Source: Diplodia intermedia
Taxonomy: Eukaryota > Ascomycota > Dothideomycetes > Botryosphaeriales > Botryosphaeriaceae
Length of the DNA stretch: 64,000 bases
Direction: 5' to 3'
NCBI GenBank assembly: GCA_021495925.1
Contig: JAKEKT010000066.1
Span: 124,001-188,000 of the forward strand
Made by a program: the position numbers and the translations under genes. The notes below the pieces were generated by a model. It was not told where the DNA came from. It searched no databases and worked only from the letters and a program-made list of their open reading frames with translations. This document shows positions 34,864 through 46,492 of this stretch, piece after piece (position 1 is the first letter of the stretch; each line of letters starts with the position of its first letter).

Positions 34864-36398
34864 ATGGCAAAGGACGGCGAAGTTGTTCAGGCTGACAAGG
34901 TACGTCCTCCCGATGCCGCTGTCGCAGCGCGACGATGCGCGCCCGTCCTCCGATATAGAGCTGCAGCTAACAGAAGATAACAGAGCGTTTTCGGCATGCC
35001 CGTAAGTCATCACTGACGACCTCCTCGCATCGACGCTCGCCTTGGACCGGCCCTGCATCATCCGCCGCATCGCTCGCAACGGCTGCCGCGTCGTTGGCGA
35101 TGACGGCGCTGCGGATGCTGCAACCTGTCCAAGTTGTTGCGGAGTTGGCTCCTCGATGAACCTCACTAACACAATCACAACAGGGATTCGTTGTCGACTT
35201 CTTGAGTACGTCCAACCACCAGGCTTCCGTCGCCAATGCATTTCCGATGCCATTGGCATCGGCGATGGATTCGCGATGGATGCTGCAAATTTTGCGTCTG
35301 GGCCTCGATCGCTGACTGCTTATCTACAGTGGGTGGTGTCTCCGCCGCTGTCTCGAAGACCGCCGCCGCTCCCATCGAGCGTATCAAGCTTCTCGTCCAG
35401 AACCAGGTACGCTCTCTCCGTCGACTGGGCACGCTCACCGCCTGCCTCGACCGTCCCGTTGGCTCTCAGCTTCCTCTGCTGAGCCGACGTCACCTCGAGC
35501 ATGTGCTAACCTGCGTCCTCAACAGGATGAGATGATCCGTGCTGGTCGTCTCGACCGCAAGTACAACGGCATTGTCGACTGCTTCCGCCGCACCACCGCC
35601 CAGGAGGGTGTCGTCTCCCTGTGGCGTGGTAACACCGCCAACGTCATCCGTTACTTCCCCACCCAGGCCCTGAACTTCGCTTTCCGTGACACCTACAAGT
35701 CGATGTTCGCCTTCAAGAAGGAGCGTGATGGCTACGCCAAGTGGATGATGGGCAACCTTGCCTCGGGTGGTGCCGCCGGTGCCACTTCCCTCCTCTTCGT
35801 CTACTCTCTCGACTACGCCCGTACCCGTCTTGCCAACGACGCCAAGTCCACCAAGGCTGGTGGCGGTGATCGCCAGTTCAACGGTCTCATTGACGTCTAC
35901 AAGAAGACTCTTGCCACCGACGGTATTGCCGGTCTCTACCGTGGTTTCGGTCCCTCTGTCGCTGGTATCATCGTCTACCGTGGTCTCTACTTCGGCATGT
36001 ACGACTCGATCAAGCCCGTCGTCCTCGTTGGTCCTCTTGAGGGTAACTTCCTTGCCTCCTTCCTTCTCGGCTGGACCGTCACCACCGGTGCCGGTATCGC
36101 TTCCTACCCTCTTGACACCGTCCGTCGTCGTATGATGATGACTTCTGGTGAGGTACGTATCAGCAGCGCCCCCGATTGATAGCACGCAGGATGATGCTGA
36201 CCGACTTTGCAGGCCGTCAAGTACAAGTCTTCCCTGGATGCCGCCAAGCAGATCATTGCCAACGAGGGCTTCAAGTCCCTGTTCAAGGGTGCTGGTGCCA
36301 ACATCCTCCGTGGTGTTGCCGGCGCTGGTGTCCTGTCCATCTACGACCAGGTCCAGCTCATCCTCTTCGGCAAGAAGTTCAAGGGTGGTTCCGGCTAA
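34864..36398 (+). CDS. AAC: Mitochondrial ADP/ATP carrier
   Basis: Six exons, 34864-34899, 34984-35001, 35184-35205, 35330-35406, 35526-36152 and 36213-36398 (321 aa). The second and third exons are only 18 and 22 nt; they supply SVFGMP and GFVVDFL, which match the start of other fungal carriers and support the micro-exon reading. The protein has the three mitochondrial-carrier repeats and the carrier-specific signature RRRMMM at 251-256. Other landmarks are [60 protein letters not shown] and [19 protein letters not shown]. It exchanges cytosolic ADP for matrix ATP across the inner mitochondrial membrane. Codon use is strongly biased to C/T third positions, unlike its neighbours, consistent with high expression. 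Confidence 0.97.
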
Positions 36399-37231
36399 AT
36401 GCACTCTCGCTCGATACCGACAGAGAGAAGCATACCTTAATACTGGGGCGGGGACGACGCAGGGGGGATGGACTTGGAGTGGATAGAGTAAGATCAAGCC
36501 TGAGCTTGTTCTGGTCACGAAAGAAAACAAAGCTGGGAGCGGTTTCTGATATCCCTGCTTTCCAAGCATTTTGTACTTTACCCGGCAAATTTTCTTCTTT
36601 GTACCTTGCGCATCTCGCTGGCTTGACTCGCTCTGATTTCCTTGATTTCCAATTTGCTCGCTGGGCACTTCCGTCGTTAGATAGTGCATTCTCATCGGCA
36701 GGAGGTGTTCAGAGGTTGGCAGCGGGAGAAAATAACGGCATAGAATTCGATTGTTTTTCGTTACGCCTGAACGCCATGACGCGCGGTGCAGATGTTGAAC
36801 TAGCCAGATGTCAACAACAGACAGGGTCTTGAGCCTCAGCCACGATGAAGATCGCATACCCGCCCGGCGGGCTGGTTGAGGCATGGTGAGTTGCGTAATT
36901 CCATCGTCGAATTGTCTTCGTTGTGCCCTCCTTGCATCTGCCGAACCGCCTCCTTTCATTCGTGATGCGCTGGGGTAGAGGCGCAGCTGCCGGGCCTTGG
37001 GATCGGCGGCCCGCTTTAGGGAAAGCTTCACGTGACGTCATCGGGCTTGTAAAGGCAACAAGCTCATCTAGCTTGCGCTTCTGCTGCGCCAAACATCTGT
37101 CCTTGCATCCTTGCCGCGACGCCTGCACATACTACATAAAGGCAGACAGCTTCCTCGCCCATCGCATCAATTTCACTCGGCACCTCTTTTCTTTGGCTAC
37201 CCAATCCCCAATTCGCACAACATCGCCAACC
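36399..37231. other. Intergenic region
   Basis: 3' region of the carrier and promoter of the next gene. No gene recognised. Confidence 0.6.
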
Positions 37232-38100
37232 ATGCCTCCAATCCCCATCTTCTCGGACGCGCCGATCAATCCGCAGACCGCCGCGAAGCCGGACGGTGTG
37301 ACACCGCAAACCGCCGCAGCAGACAACCTCCAGCAGCAACCGCAGCCCACACCCACCCGCACCACGGCCACGACCACGGCCGCCGCCGCCGCCGCACCCC
37401 CACCACCCCAACCAGGCGCCGCGCCCGTCCCTCCCTCGACGAACCAACAACACTTCCCCCCGCCACCCTCGTCGAGCTCCCAATTCTCCACCTCGTCCTC
37501 CTCCCCGCCACAGCCCCAACCCGGCGCCGCGCCCGTCCCCGCGCCCACCGGCACCACCACTTCTTCCGCCTCGCCCGGCACGGCGGTCACAAAGACGGTG
37601 ACGGAGACGGTGACCATGCAGGGCGGGCCGCCGCCGCAGTTCGGCATCCCGGCGCCGGGCGCGAACGCGGCGGCCACGCACTCGACGGACCACCGCGGCG
37701 GCGGCGCCGCCGCCAACGGCGCGACGACGATAAACTTTGGCATGGCGGATGGTGGCGGTGGCGCCACGAGGACGCGTGGCTCGAGCACGGCGAGCTTGGA
37801 GCATCCGCCGGGTTATGTGCAGTATGTGGATCCTTTTTTTCTCCCCTCCCCCTTCCTTCTTCGTTTCTTTCGTCATGATGGTGGTGGTGGCTTAGGGATG
37901 GATGCTAACGCGGGGCTTCGTTTAGGAATCAATACCCCGACGGAACGGCGGCGCAGAGGGCGGCGCTCGAGGCGGCGGCGGCGAGGGACAGAGAGGAAGG
38001 CGGCGTGTGGGGCACCGTCAAGGGCCTCGCGGCCACCGTGGGCGAGGGGCTGAAGAAGGCGGACCAGGAGGCCTGGAAGTTGGTTGGTCAAGGAAAGTAG
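37232..38100 (+). CDS. Pro/Ala-rich protein with amphipathic C-terminus, unknown function
   Basis: Exons 37232-37821 and 37926-38100 give 254 aa. The intron has donor gtatgt, a gatgctaac branch site and a tttag acceptor, and splits a Gln codon. Residues about 45-125 are proline-, alanine-, threonine- and glutamine-rich, with PQPGAAPVP occurring twice. A TKTVTETVTM segment follows, then Gly/Ala-rich sequence. After the intron comes a well-ordered, probably helical C-terminus: NQYPDGTAAQRAALEAAAARD and VWGTVKGLAATVGEGLKKADQEAWKLVG. No signal peptide or membrane segment is seen. I do not recognise the family. The C-terminal helix could bind membrane or protein, as in small stress-type fungal proteins, but that is speculation. 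Confidence 0.8.
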
Positions 38101-39494
38101 GAGGGTGGAGATGGTCATCCGGGGAGGGAAATGGGAGAGCCGGAGGAGGTGCTTGGGAATGGGATATGATGGCATAAGGGTTGGGTTTATGGATTATACA
38201 TGATGGGATCATGGCTCATTCGGAATGGCAACGGCGTTGAGGATTGATGTTGTACTATAGGATAGGCTTACCTCTGCATGAATCACAGGAACGAAATCAA
38301 TGCGTCATCGAGATGTGTCTTCCTGCACGCACGACCTCGAGAACCGCCGATCTTGCTCGTCACGGTGATCGATGAAAGACGCAACTTCGTCAACCCGCGC
38401 GGTTTGCTTTCAACGGCAATCTCTCTCGTCCCACACCATACGCCTGTAGGCCGGCACTACTGCCGCCAGTAAGGACAATACGGAGCAACGGAACAGTTAG
38501 CCGCTCCAAGCTATCGACCGCACACAGCGCCGCCACCGGAGGGCTGCGCGGGACAAGAACCCCACCGAATAGGGGGACGGATGTCACGAGCCGGTAGCAT
38601 CAAACACGGGCGAGCGAATCGGGCGTATGTGCCGGAAGAAAGAGCCGCAACGGAGACGGCAATAGGGGGGGCTGGAGAAGGGACGTGATAGGCCGCGCCC
38701 AGCGCGGAAGACAACTCCGCTTCGTTCGAGGTTGGCAATGTTTAGAAGCAGATGCCGCTCCGTGCCGTCCACACACATGTTTCCCGCGGAGGGGAAGGAG
38801 CAAGGGTTCCAATCGGGGCAATCCCGCAGCTAATAATGGGGAAGGTTCTTGAGCTTTTTGTCGAGGGGTTCCCGTCGTGCATGATGTCGTCCATCGCCTT
38901 CGATGCTCTGGAGTGGTCCTCCCGATCAGGGGCGGGCAAGACTCGCGGCCCATTTTGATTCGTCCGGGTTCAACACCCGTCTCTTGCTTCCTTTTCTGTT
39001 CACGTCACGCTCTGGCCTTTTTCTGGGTAACACGCGCGGTCCAGCTTGCATCATGATTTCATACAGGCGCTATATGCGAAAGAAGGGCCACGTGGGGTTC
39101 CGTCAGAGCACGGAAGCAAAAGCCTTGTATCAAGTCCCATTGCCCCGCTCAACGGCAAAGCAAGGCTGAAAGGGAACGAGCGCGCCCAGTCCGACCAACC
39201 CCCTCCGAAAAACAAAGAACGAAAAGCAAAGAAAAGAACAAGCGCACGAGCCGCGCGAATTCCTTGAAAGTGTTCATTCGCCAGTTGTCGCCACAAGGAA
39301 TCACTACTTCCCAAACACCGTTGAAACGCCCCCAGAACCCCGATTGAGGGTCGAGCATTGATCATCGTTACCTGGAAAAGGCAGAAGGTATTCACTTCGC
39401 CTGAGCTGTTGCTCGGTGCCAGCCGACAGCGCCACAACGCCAGGAAGCAAACTTTTGCAAGGAAGCAAAGTCTTACGAGAAGTTCCAAGTTCCA
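38101..39494. other. Convergent intergenic region
   Basis: About 1.4 kb between two convergent genes. A CCGGGTTCAACACCCGT segment at about 38966-38982 resembles a tRNA T-arm, but no acceptor stem fits. Nothing else recognised. Confidence 0.55.
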
Positions 39495-42400
39495 TCAAAG
39501 GTTATTCCCGAGAGACTGGAGCACAGCGGTCTCTGCCGTAACGGTGTTGGGGGTTTGTTTCCGGGAGCCAGCTTTGTTGGACTCGTTTCCAGCGTTCTCC
39601 TTTTCTTCGGATCCGCATCTCATCAGAGAGTCATTCAGAATGCGGTGCGGCGACGTGTCCATTTCAAGTTTTGGGCTGATGCCCTCCGGATCCTCGTACA
39701 CCTGATCTTGGTTCTCTGAGACTTGGGTAGCGGGTGTTGTCTCTGCCTCTTCCTGCTTGGGTTGCGGCGCATTGCTCTGTTCACGAAGCTGGTTATCGGG
39801 AGCCGCGTCCTGGTCACTTCCATCACCAGCTTCATCCACATCCTCATCGGCAGGCACATCCTGATCAGCTCCATCTTCGGTTTCGTCCACACCCTCAACG
39901 AGACGGCGAAAACCCTCTTCACTGCTCTCCAAGATATGTGCGACGTCGTCCCTCAGGTCCATCTCGGCCTGCGACGGAGCGGCGACCGTCCCAAGATTGC
40001 CAAGAACCTGGATATAATCCCTTCGAGCGGTTGAGTGGACGCCTCCGGCGCGACTCGCCAGTTCCGACTTGATAGTCGAAGTCAAATCGTTCAACCGAGC
40101 TTTGACGGCATCGCATGCGTCCTGGAACATGGTGGTACGGCTCTTAGACACATGTGCAGACATGTGCCCTTTCATGCGCATGTAGCATCCAGGGCCGCGT
40201 TCCGTCAAGCATAAGTGGTACGCATGCTCCATCGCAGCAGCAATGGCAGGTGTGAACTCTCTGTTCACCTCTCTCTGGATAGTCGTCATCATGACCTTGA
40301 TAGAATCGACCTGGCCCTTCAAGAACGGCTCATAGCTGTTGAGCTGGCGACTAAGTGCTGCAACAGCTACCGTGCTGACACCCAATTCCCTGGCTCGTTT
40401 AGTGACCGTGTTATGGAAACTGGTCAAGACTTCCAGTGTCCTCTTCTTGAACTTATCCAGCTCGGCAGGAAGAGCGCGTTGGAAAGCCCTCTCCCAACCA
40501 GTGGCAATTTGCTTTATCATCGGTTCGGCACTGGTGGAAGGTTAGTGGGCTTGGCTCGACCATCTGGGCTTGAAACGACTTACAGTTCTCCGTTGAAATC
40601 ACGAGGACCAGCGGCCCCTGAGAATACACCGTTCCGGACAACCGTTGCGCGGTACGTCGAGTAGTACATCCCACCCTGGCTCCGATGGGCGCCCCACCCT
40701 TCAGCTGTCGGAAGGCTAGCATCAGATGCAGTCGCAATGGCTCGGTCGTATTTCTCGTAAATGTTCTGAGTCAGAGCTTCGGTCAGACCGGAAAGCGTAT
40801 CATCGACGACTTTGCTGAGGTCCTGTTTTTGTGTGTTTTCGTCAACATGCATGCGGACTTGGCTGTATACAGGGGAATGACGCACCTTTTGGAACTCTTC
40901 TAGTTTGTATTCCACGAATCGAGCCTCCTTCTGCTGCTGCGCGGCTGAAAGATGAGAGCCATTCCTAGTGCTGGACGCCCACAAGAGCAGCGAATTGAGA
41001 AGCTGGGAAAGGCTGTTGAGGAATCGACGTCCGGCGGCGGCACGGCCGTATTCGGTCAGCTTCTTGCAGTGCGCTTGAAGTTGCGGCATCTCCGTCTCAT
41101 AAACGTCGCTGAACCCAGACACATCCTTGTCCCTCTTGAGACGACCACTGAGCTTCTGGAAAGCCCTCGCACTTATGCAGAAGACCGGCAGCGAGCGAGC
41201 AACCTCGTCGTAGTCACGAATCTCTTGGTCGGGATCGAAATTTTCCTCGTCCTCTTCCAGGGCGGTTTCCTGGTCGAGCTCTTTGATTCCAGCAGCGAAG
41301 TCATGTTGGATGGCCCCCTTTGAATACTCATTCCTGCCCTTAATGCATAGCGAGTTGACCTCGTGGTCGATGGCCGCAATTTTCTCGTTCAGGGCCTTGA
41401 TTTCTTTCCGCAATTCCTTCTGCTGCGAGTCTATTGATTCGCGTTGAGTCTTAGCATCCCTTTTCCCGGATCGAAGCTCTTGGATTTTCGCATCGATCTC
41501 CTCGCTGCTAAGAGCCTGTCGATCGTCTGATTCGTCCTCTGAGTCAGCCTCAGCAGAGGACGCTTCAGAGGCATCAGATACGTCTTCAGCATAATCGTCA
41601 TCGGAATCAGTCGTGCGGCGTCTTTTCTGCGGACGGGAATTGGCCTGCGATCTCTTTCGCTTCTTGGCACTAGTCGGTGCATAGACCGTCTTGCCATCTT
41701 GTATCCCATCTCTCAACTTCTCCCAGATTTCGAGCTGGTCGTCGCAATCGTCTATAGCGTCATTGAAGGCCTGCTTGGCGTCGGCATGCTCGTTCAACTG
41801 GTCTTTGAGCGCTTTGACCTGGTTCCTCATCTCATCGGCCTCCTGCCAGGACTCCTCGGCAGTCTCATCCAAGTCGAGACTTTGTACGGCTTCTTGATTG
41901 GAGATGTCGTCCGTCTTCGAGCATATGAAGGTCACGTTCCCGTAAGTGCCGTCTAGTTTCAGCTGTCGCTTGAACGAGTCGCCGAGGAGTGACTTGGCCG
42001 CCTTGTCATCGACGGCGCGTGTGATCGGGGCCACAATCCAAAGCCCCGTGCACTGCTTCATGTATCCGTCGGCGACAGCAGCGCGCGCCGCATTCGAGTC
42101 GTGCACTCCGGGAAGATCAACGAGAACAGCACCGGTTGACAAAGCAGGTGCCTTGGTGTAGATCTTGACAACCCTAATAAGCGGCCAGTATTCCATGCGC
42201 TTTGTCTCGGTCTTCTTGTCCTTCTTTTGACCGGTATTCTTCTCCTGGCTGTCCACGTAGGTCTGGAGCTTCTTGTAGAACTTATTGTTGTCGCTGTCGG
42301 CAATGTGTTTAACAGTCCCAAGTATGTTGTTCACAGTTGCGTCGCGCTTGAGAGCCTCCAGTCCGCCGGAAGCAAGTGACTCCTTCGTTCTGTGCGGATA

Positions 42401-44036
42401 AACAGCGTGGATCTTTGCAAAAGCTATGCCAGCTTCACTATCCGGATTGCTTGTGACCTCTTTGCTGATTTTACCACTGCCGTCCAAAAGATCCCCAAAG
42501 AGGATCTCCAGTTCCTTGTACCACTCTTCGGGCTTGATGAACTCGACATCCGCTCGGTAGCGGTCTTCGGCATCATCGCTCTCATTGTAGGACAATTCGG
42601 TGACGACAGCAGTACAAGCACGCATGCAGTTCGTAGGAACGAGACGTTCCTCATCAAGCAGGGCATTGATTACGCTGCTCTTACCGGCACCAGTATTTCC
42701 GACGACACCAATGACAGTGCGGCTACTGATCGATTCATTCTTTAGGTCCCTGATCTGTCGGAGCCACTGTGCCGCGTCTTCACTCGAAGTTGGGTCATCT
42801 GCCAGGGGTTCTTCAAGCTTCTCGAGCAAGTTGACAGCTTCCTCAACACCTTTCTCCAACTTCTCCGGGTCCGTTTCCGATGATAGCTGTTGCAGGAATG
42901 GATTTTGCGGTGCGAGTTTGGTGTCCTCGTTCTCCTCTGAAGTAGCGTCCTGTTCATCGGGAATAGACCCATTCAACGCGGGTGATAGTGGCCCATTACC
43001 AAACTGTGTGGGCAGCTGTGCGTGACCTAGGCTCGACGGACTTGCAGCAGCTGAGGAATAACTGCTTGAAAAGGGACTATGCGAATGATGGTGCAGATAC
43101 GGACTGTAGCCTTGGGCAGTGGGGGGAGCCGCCGGGACCCTTGGATCACTAGCATACGGTGAGGAGCTCCACGGCACACCAAAGTGCGGAGATGCGGGAG
43201 ATCCGAGAGACGGTGACGTGGGGTGTGCTTGTGGCTGCGAAGGCCAGCGCTGGTTTTGGAGCTGTGGCAGGTGCTGCGGATTCTGAGCCGGCGCAATCGT
43301 GGGGAAAGCGCCCGCAACAACCGGTGGCTTGGATGTGTAGGCAGTCGGCGGTGGCGCTGATATCGCTGGCTTTTGAGATGCGGTTGGCGGAACCGATGCA
43401 GAAGCAGGCTCAGACTTGGGCCAACGAATCGGCTCATGCGCCGCAGGGCGTGGGGTTCCCAAAGACGGAGCAGCAGAAGTTCTCGCTTGAACCGGCTCAG
43501 GCTTGACCGGGCCATTCGGCGACTGCGCTGCCGTGGATGGAGTTGCCAAAGACAGAGCAGCAGAAGTCCTCGCTTGCACCGGCTCCGGCATGACCGATGA
43601 AGTTCGCACGGCCTCAGTAGGTGCAGGTGGAGCGGTAGGAGCATCGGTGCGCACGGGCACCAAGACAATTAGGTTGTCCTCGCTAACGAGCATGGTCAAT
43701 TCACATGGCAGTGGAAGGCTTCATGTCGCGGTCTACTTACTATTTGTTCAACTCGACCAGCTTGACTGTGTTTTCGGGCACGGTGGGTCCAAGTTGCAGA
43801 TGGAAATGGCCAGGCCTGTCCTGATACCTTTGGTGGTACTCGTTGTGGATGGTTTTAATTTTAGTCTTGCTATTGGCCTTGATCCAAAGGAAGTCGGATT
43901 GCTCGGAAGCCTTTGAATGCTCTGGACCTTCGAGCAAGACAGCGACCCAGTACCCACCAGGTTTGATGGGCTGGTCAGGCTTGACCGCCTTGGTGCTTTC
44001 GCGCAATGCGTCGTAGGCAGCCGACGTGGTGGTCAT
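39495..44036 (-). CDS. Large SLIP-GC-like dynamin-type GTPase
   Basis: Three minus-strand exons, 43741-44036, 40584-43682 and 39495-40530, encode 1476 aa. Both introns (58 and 53 nt) start gtaagt and keep phase 2. The N-terminal 115 residues form a compact domain (KPGGYWVAVLLEGPEHS, DRPGHFHLQLGPTVPENTVKLVELNKY). A long Pro/Ser-rich linker follows, with PEPVQARTSAA twice in tandem. The GTPase domain has G1 GNTGAGKSS at about 427-435, a conserved Thr region ACTAVVTELSY, G3 DLPG at 621-624 and G4 SKTD at 687-690. After it come a coiled coil and a bipartite basic segment (KKRKRS...KKRRR-type), then an acidic tract, suggesting nuclear localisation. A second helical region ends in the conserved-looking GELAEPMIKQIATGWERAF. 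It resembles nuclear GTPase SLIP-GC-like proteins, whose fungal function is unknown. Confidence 0.85.
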
Positions 44037-44853
44037 GTTGGCAACCGACGGGCTAATCGAAGTGAGGGGAATGGGGCTGAGAGCAGTGGCACATTCCACT
44101 GCAGACGCGTGTTGGGAAGCGAGTGCGAGCTGTTGCCAGCTGTTGCCAGCGCCGTTGCAGGGGTCAATGCTTCGGAAACTAAGGGTGATGCAGCGAGCCG
44201 GGCATTGAGCGATGCACACAAGCCAGCGTGAGCGTTGCGAGGTGCACAATAGACGTGGAGGTGAAGTGGGAGACCGGTCGCGACAGAAATGTGCGCGTCG
44301 CGAAGCAAACGCGCTAGACGTTTTGTCACGTGAAAGATACGCTCGGGCCGCGATGCGTACCAAGTGGGGCAGCCGCCGGTTGGGAAGGAGATCTTGCTCC
44401 ACACCGCCCTGAACTGACCACATATAATTAATTGTTTATCTATTTGGGTTTTACGTCCATTTAGAGTCTACGACTATGATGGACGAGCTAACTAAGCTAA
44501 AATTTAGAGAAGCGAGGACGCTAAGATGGGGATTTCACCCCGTTAGCTAGTTCGAGGGTAGTACGAGGAATGTTGAACTTGAGATGGTCTGTCTGAACGG
44601 ACCTCGTATGCCTTTTGACGCAGAAATCCAGATGCTCTAGCTTGTAGCGCGGCCAAGCCTTTTCACGTGTTTAATTCGTAGTGTGATATCCATAGCGTCA
44701 TCGATCCTTAGTTGGATGCGTAACCTCGGCCCAGTCCCCATCTCGTTGGTTAAAGCTAGAGTTTGGATGTATTTGACAGCTGCTTTGTCCTCGCCGTGGC
44801 ATCGGTGAACCAGGAAGTCTTTTCACACCCCGACTCAATCTTCTGTCACCAAG
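44037..44853. other. Divergent intergenic region with an AT-rich island
   Basis: From about 44405 to 44760 the composition turns AT-rich with many TA steps, unlike the flanks. It contains a hairpin at 44520-44547. It may be a small decayed repeat. The promoters of the flanking genes must lie here. Confidence 0.5.
44520..44547. repeat. Imperfect hairpin in AT-rich island
   Basis: GCTAA at 44520-44524 pairs with TTAGC at 44543-44547, and GGGG at 44528-44531 pairs with CCCC at 44538-44541, leaving a small bulge and a 6-base loop. Confidence 0.7.
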
Positions 44854-45180
44854 ATGGCACCTCCGTCTCCCCTCTCGAAACATCAGACCCAACCTACTCT
44901 GCGTCAGCTTGCCGCGGAGAAGCTGCACGGAAAGGGAAGCAATCCCTCTCAGCTGGGAGACCCCATATCTCTCAAGGCCGAAACCTCGAACTCTTGGCCG
45001 ACCGGAGAAGATGCCAAGGCCCGTGGTGGATCCACTTCGTTCTCTCTAAGCGACGCGGCCAGGAAGACAATGCTTGGAGATCCAGTCAGTCTGAAGGCAG
45101 AAACGGTGAACACGGAGCCCACCGACCATGACAATGGCCCGTCCGGAAGCCGTGGAAGTACGCAGAAATCAAAGCTCTGA
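44854..45180 (+). CDS. Small protein with two LGDP-SLKAET repeats
   Basis: A single-exon frame of 108 aa: MAPPSPLSKHQTQPTLRQL, then two copies of a motif, LGDPISLKAET (about residues 34-44) and LGDPVSLKAET (about 74-84), each followed by a short polar segment ending in a Pro-containing stretch. The internal repeat, in a frame otherwise free of low-complexity sequence, is good evidence that it is translated. The protein is hydrophilic, with no signal peptide or membrane helix, and is probably disordered. The function is unknown; I recall similar small SLKAE-containing hypothetical proteins in other ascomycetes but cannot name a family. An upstream exon cannot be excluded. Confidence 0.7.
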   Translation: MAPPSPLSKHQTQPTLRQLAAEKLHGKGSNPSQLGDPISLKAETSNSWPTGEDAKARGGSTSFSLSDAARKTMLGDPVSLKAETVNTEPTDHDNGPSGSRGSTQKSKL

Positions 45181-46492
45181 AATCAGATCAGCAAGTCTTT
45201 CCTCAGGCGACAGCCACCCAACGTTGGATGATTGTACCGTCTTCTGCAACCTCCAGAGGGCTCAAATTTCCTGAGCTCTGCTGTCGCCTTCTTTGGTTTT
45301 GAGTTTGTAAGCGTGGATCAGATTCTGTTTTCCTTTGGCGCCTGCTGCAGATCTGGATCAAAAGCAATTGCAATGACTTGTAAGGATATTCATCGAGTTT
45401 GAGCATCTACTGGATCTCCGGTTTTGTAATTCGCGGTCCATTCGCTGCGGCCACAGTGGTCTGGCGAAATCGAGTTTACCTTATTTGTACCCCATCTGTG
45501 CCAAAGATATTGACGCCTACTTACACAGGCAGATGAATGCGGTGCTATATCTGTACCGTGATAAAGTTCGCATCTGTGTCCGGACATTTGCTATCATGCG
45601 CTGGACACGGAAGAAACGAGTGGTTTGCAGTGCGCCGTGAAATGGACGGTCCTGAGTCTATACGCAAGCGTATTGTCGTATTCGTGTCGATCCGACACAG
45701 GAGAAGAGAAGAGTCTCCAGGCGTACAGAGTAGTCCTTGTGGGCATGGAGCAAGTGCGTGCTTCAGAAGGCGCAGGGGGCCGGGTTCAAGCAGAGATCTG
45801 GTCCCTGAAAGCGCGCAGATGGAGCGAGGTACGTAGGAGATGTACGCGCTGATCAGCATGCAGAACCCGGGCGCGGGCGCAGATACCGGTTTTCGCGCAG
45901 CAATAAAGTGGCGGCAATGAGGGGCGATTGACGACGTCGACATTGCGCAGCAGCAAGCTCTGGGCCGCTCGAAGCGTAGTGGCGATGAAAGCCTCGGTCT
46001 GTCGTGGTGCGTGGATGACAGGTCGCGGATAGGCCGGCGGGTCGTGGCGCACGGCGATGAGGCTTGAGGCTGGCCCGTGGGGCGTGAAGGTGACGTCGCG
46101 CACCGAGCATGGGTTCCCCATGATGCAAGCTACGCGGCCTTAGGCTGATTTACAAAAGACCAACACCCTCTACACCCGACCCCCAAGCTCCCGCCTGTTG
46201 CGATCCCCTGGCCCGTCGACCGTCTGCCGAACCCCGATTCCCTGGCCCTGTTGCCCCGCAATGCCGAAGCCTTCGCACGAGCGGTAGAAATCATCCCACC
46301 GACCCCGATTCCTTCCCCTTCCGCGCCGCGCCATAGCTTAGCCCGCCGCCGGAGCTTACGGAGCTTGGAGCTTCCGAGCTCCCATCACTCGCTCATTACA
46401 TCACCCGCCCTGGCTCTGTCGCTCGCTCAAAGAGCCTCACCCTCCGCCTCCCGTAGCGCCCGCCGCTCCCGCAACACCAAAGCCGCGTCATC
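45181..46492. other. Intergenic region
   Basis: No gene recognised. The last 300 bp are C-rich and pyrimidine-rich on the plus strand, consistent with a leader for the DUF3074 gene. Confidence 0.6.

Noticed and set aside
35490..37031. 513-codon frame antisense to the ADP/ATP carrier
   Set aside because: A low-complexity Glu/Val/Thr-rich shadow of the highly biased carrier codons.
38900..38985. Possible tRNA with a GGTTCAACACCC T-arm
   Set aside because: Only a 4-bp T-arm stem fits; no matching acceptor stem, D-arm or anticodon arm was found.
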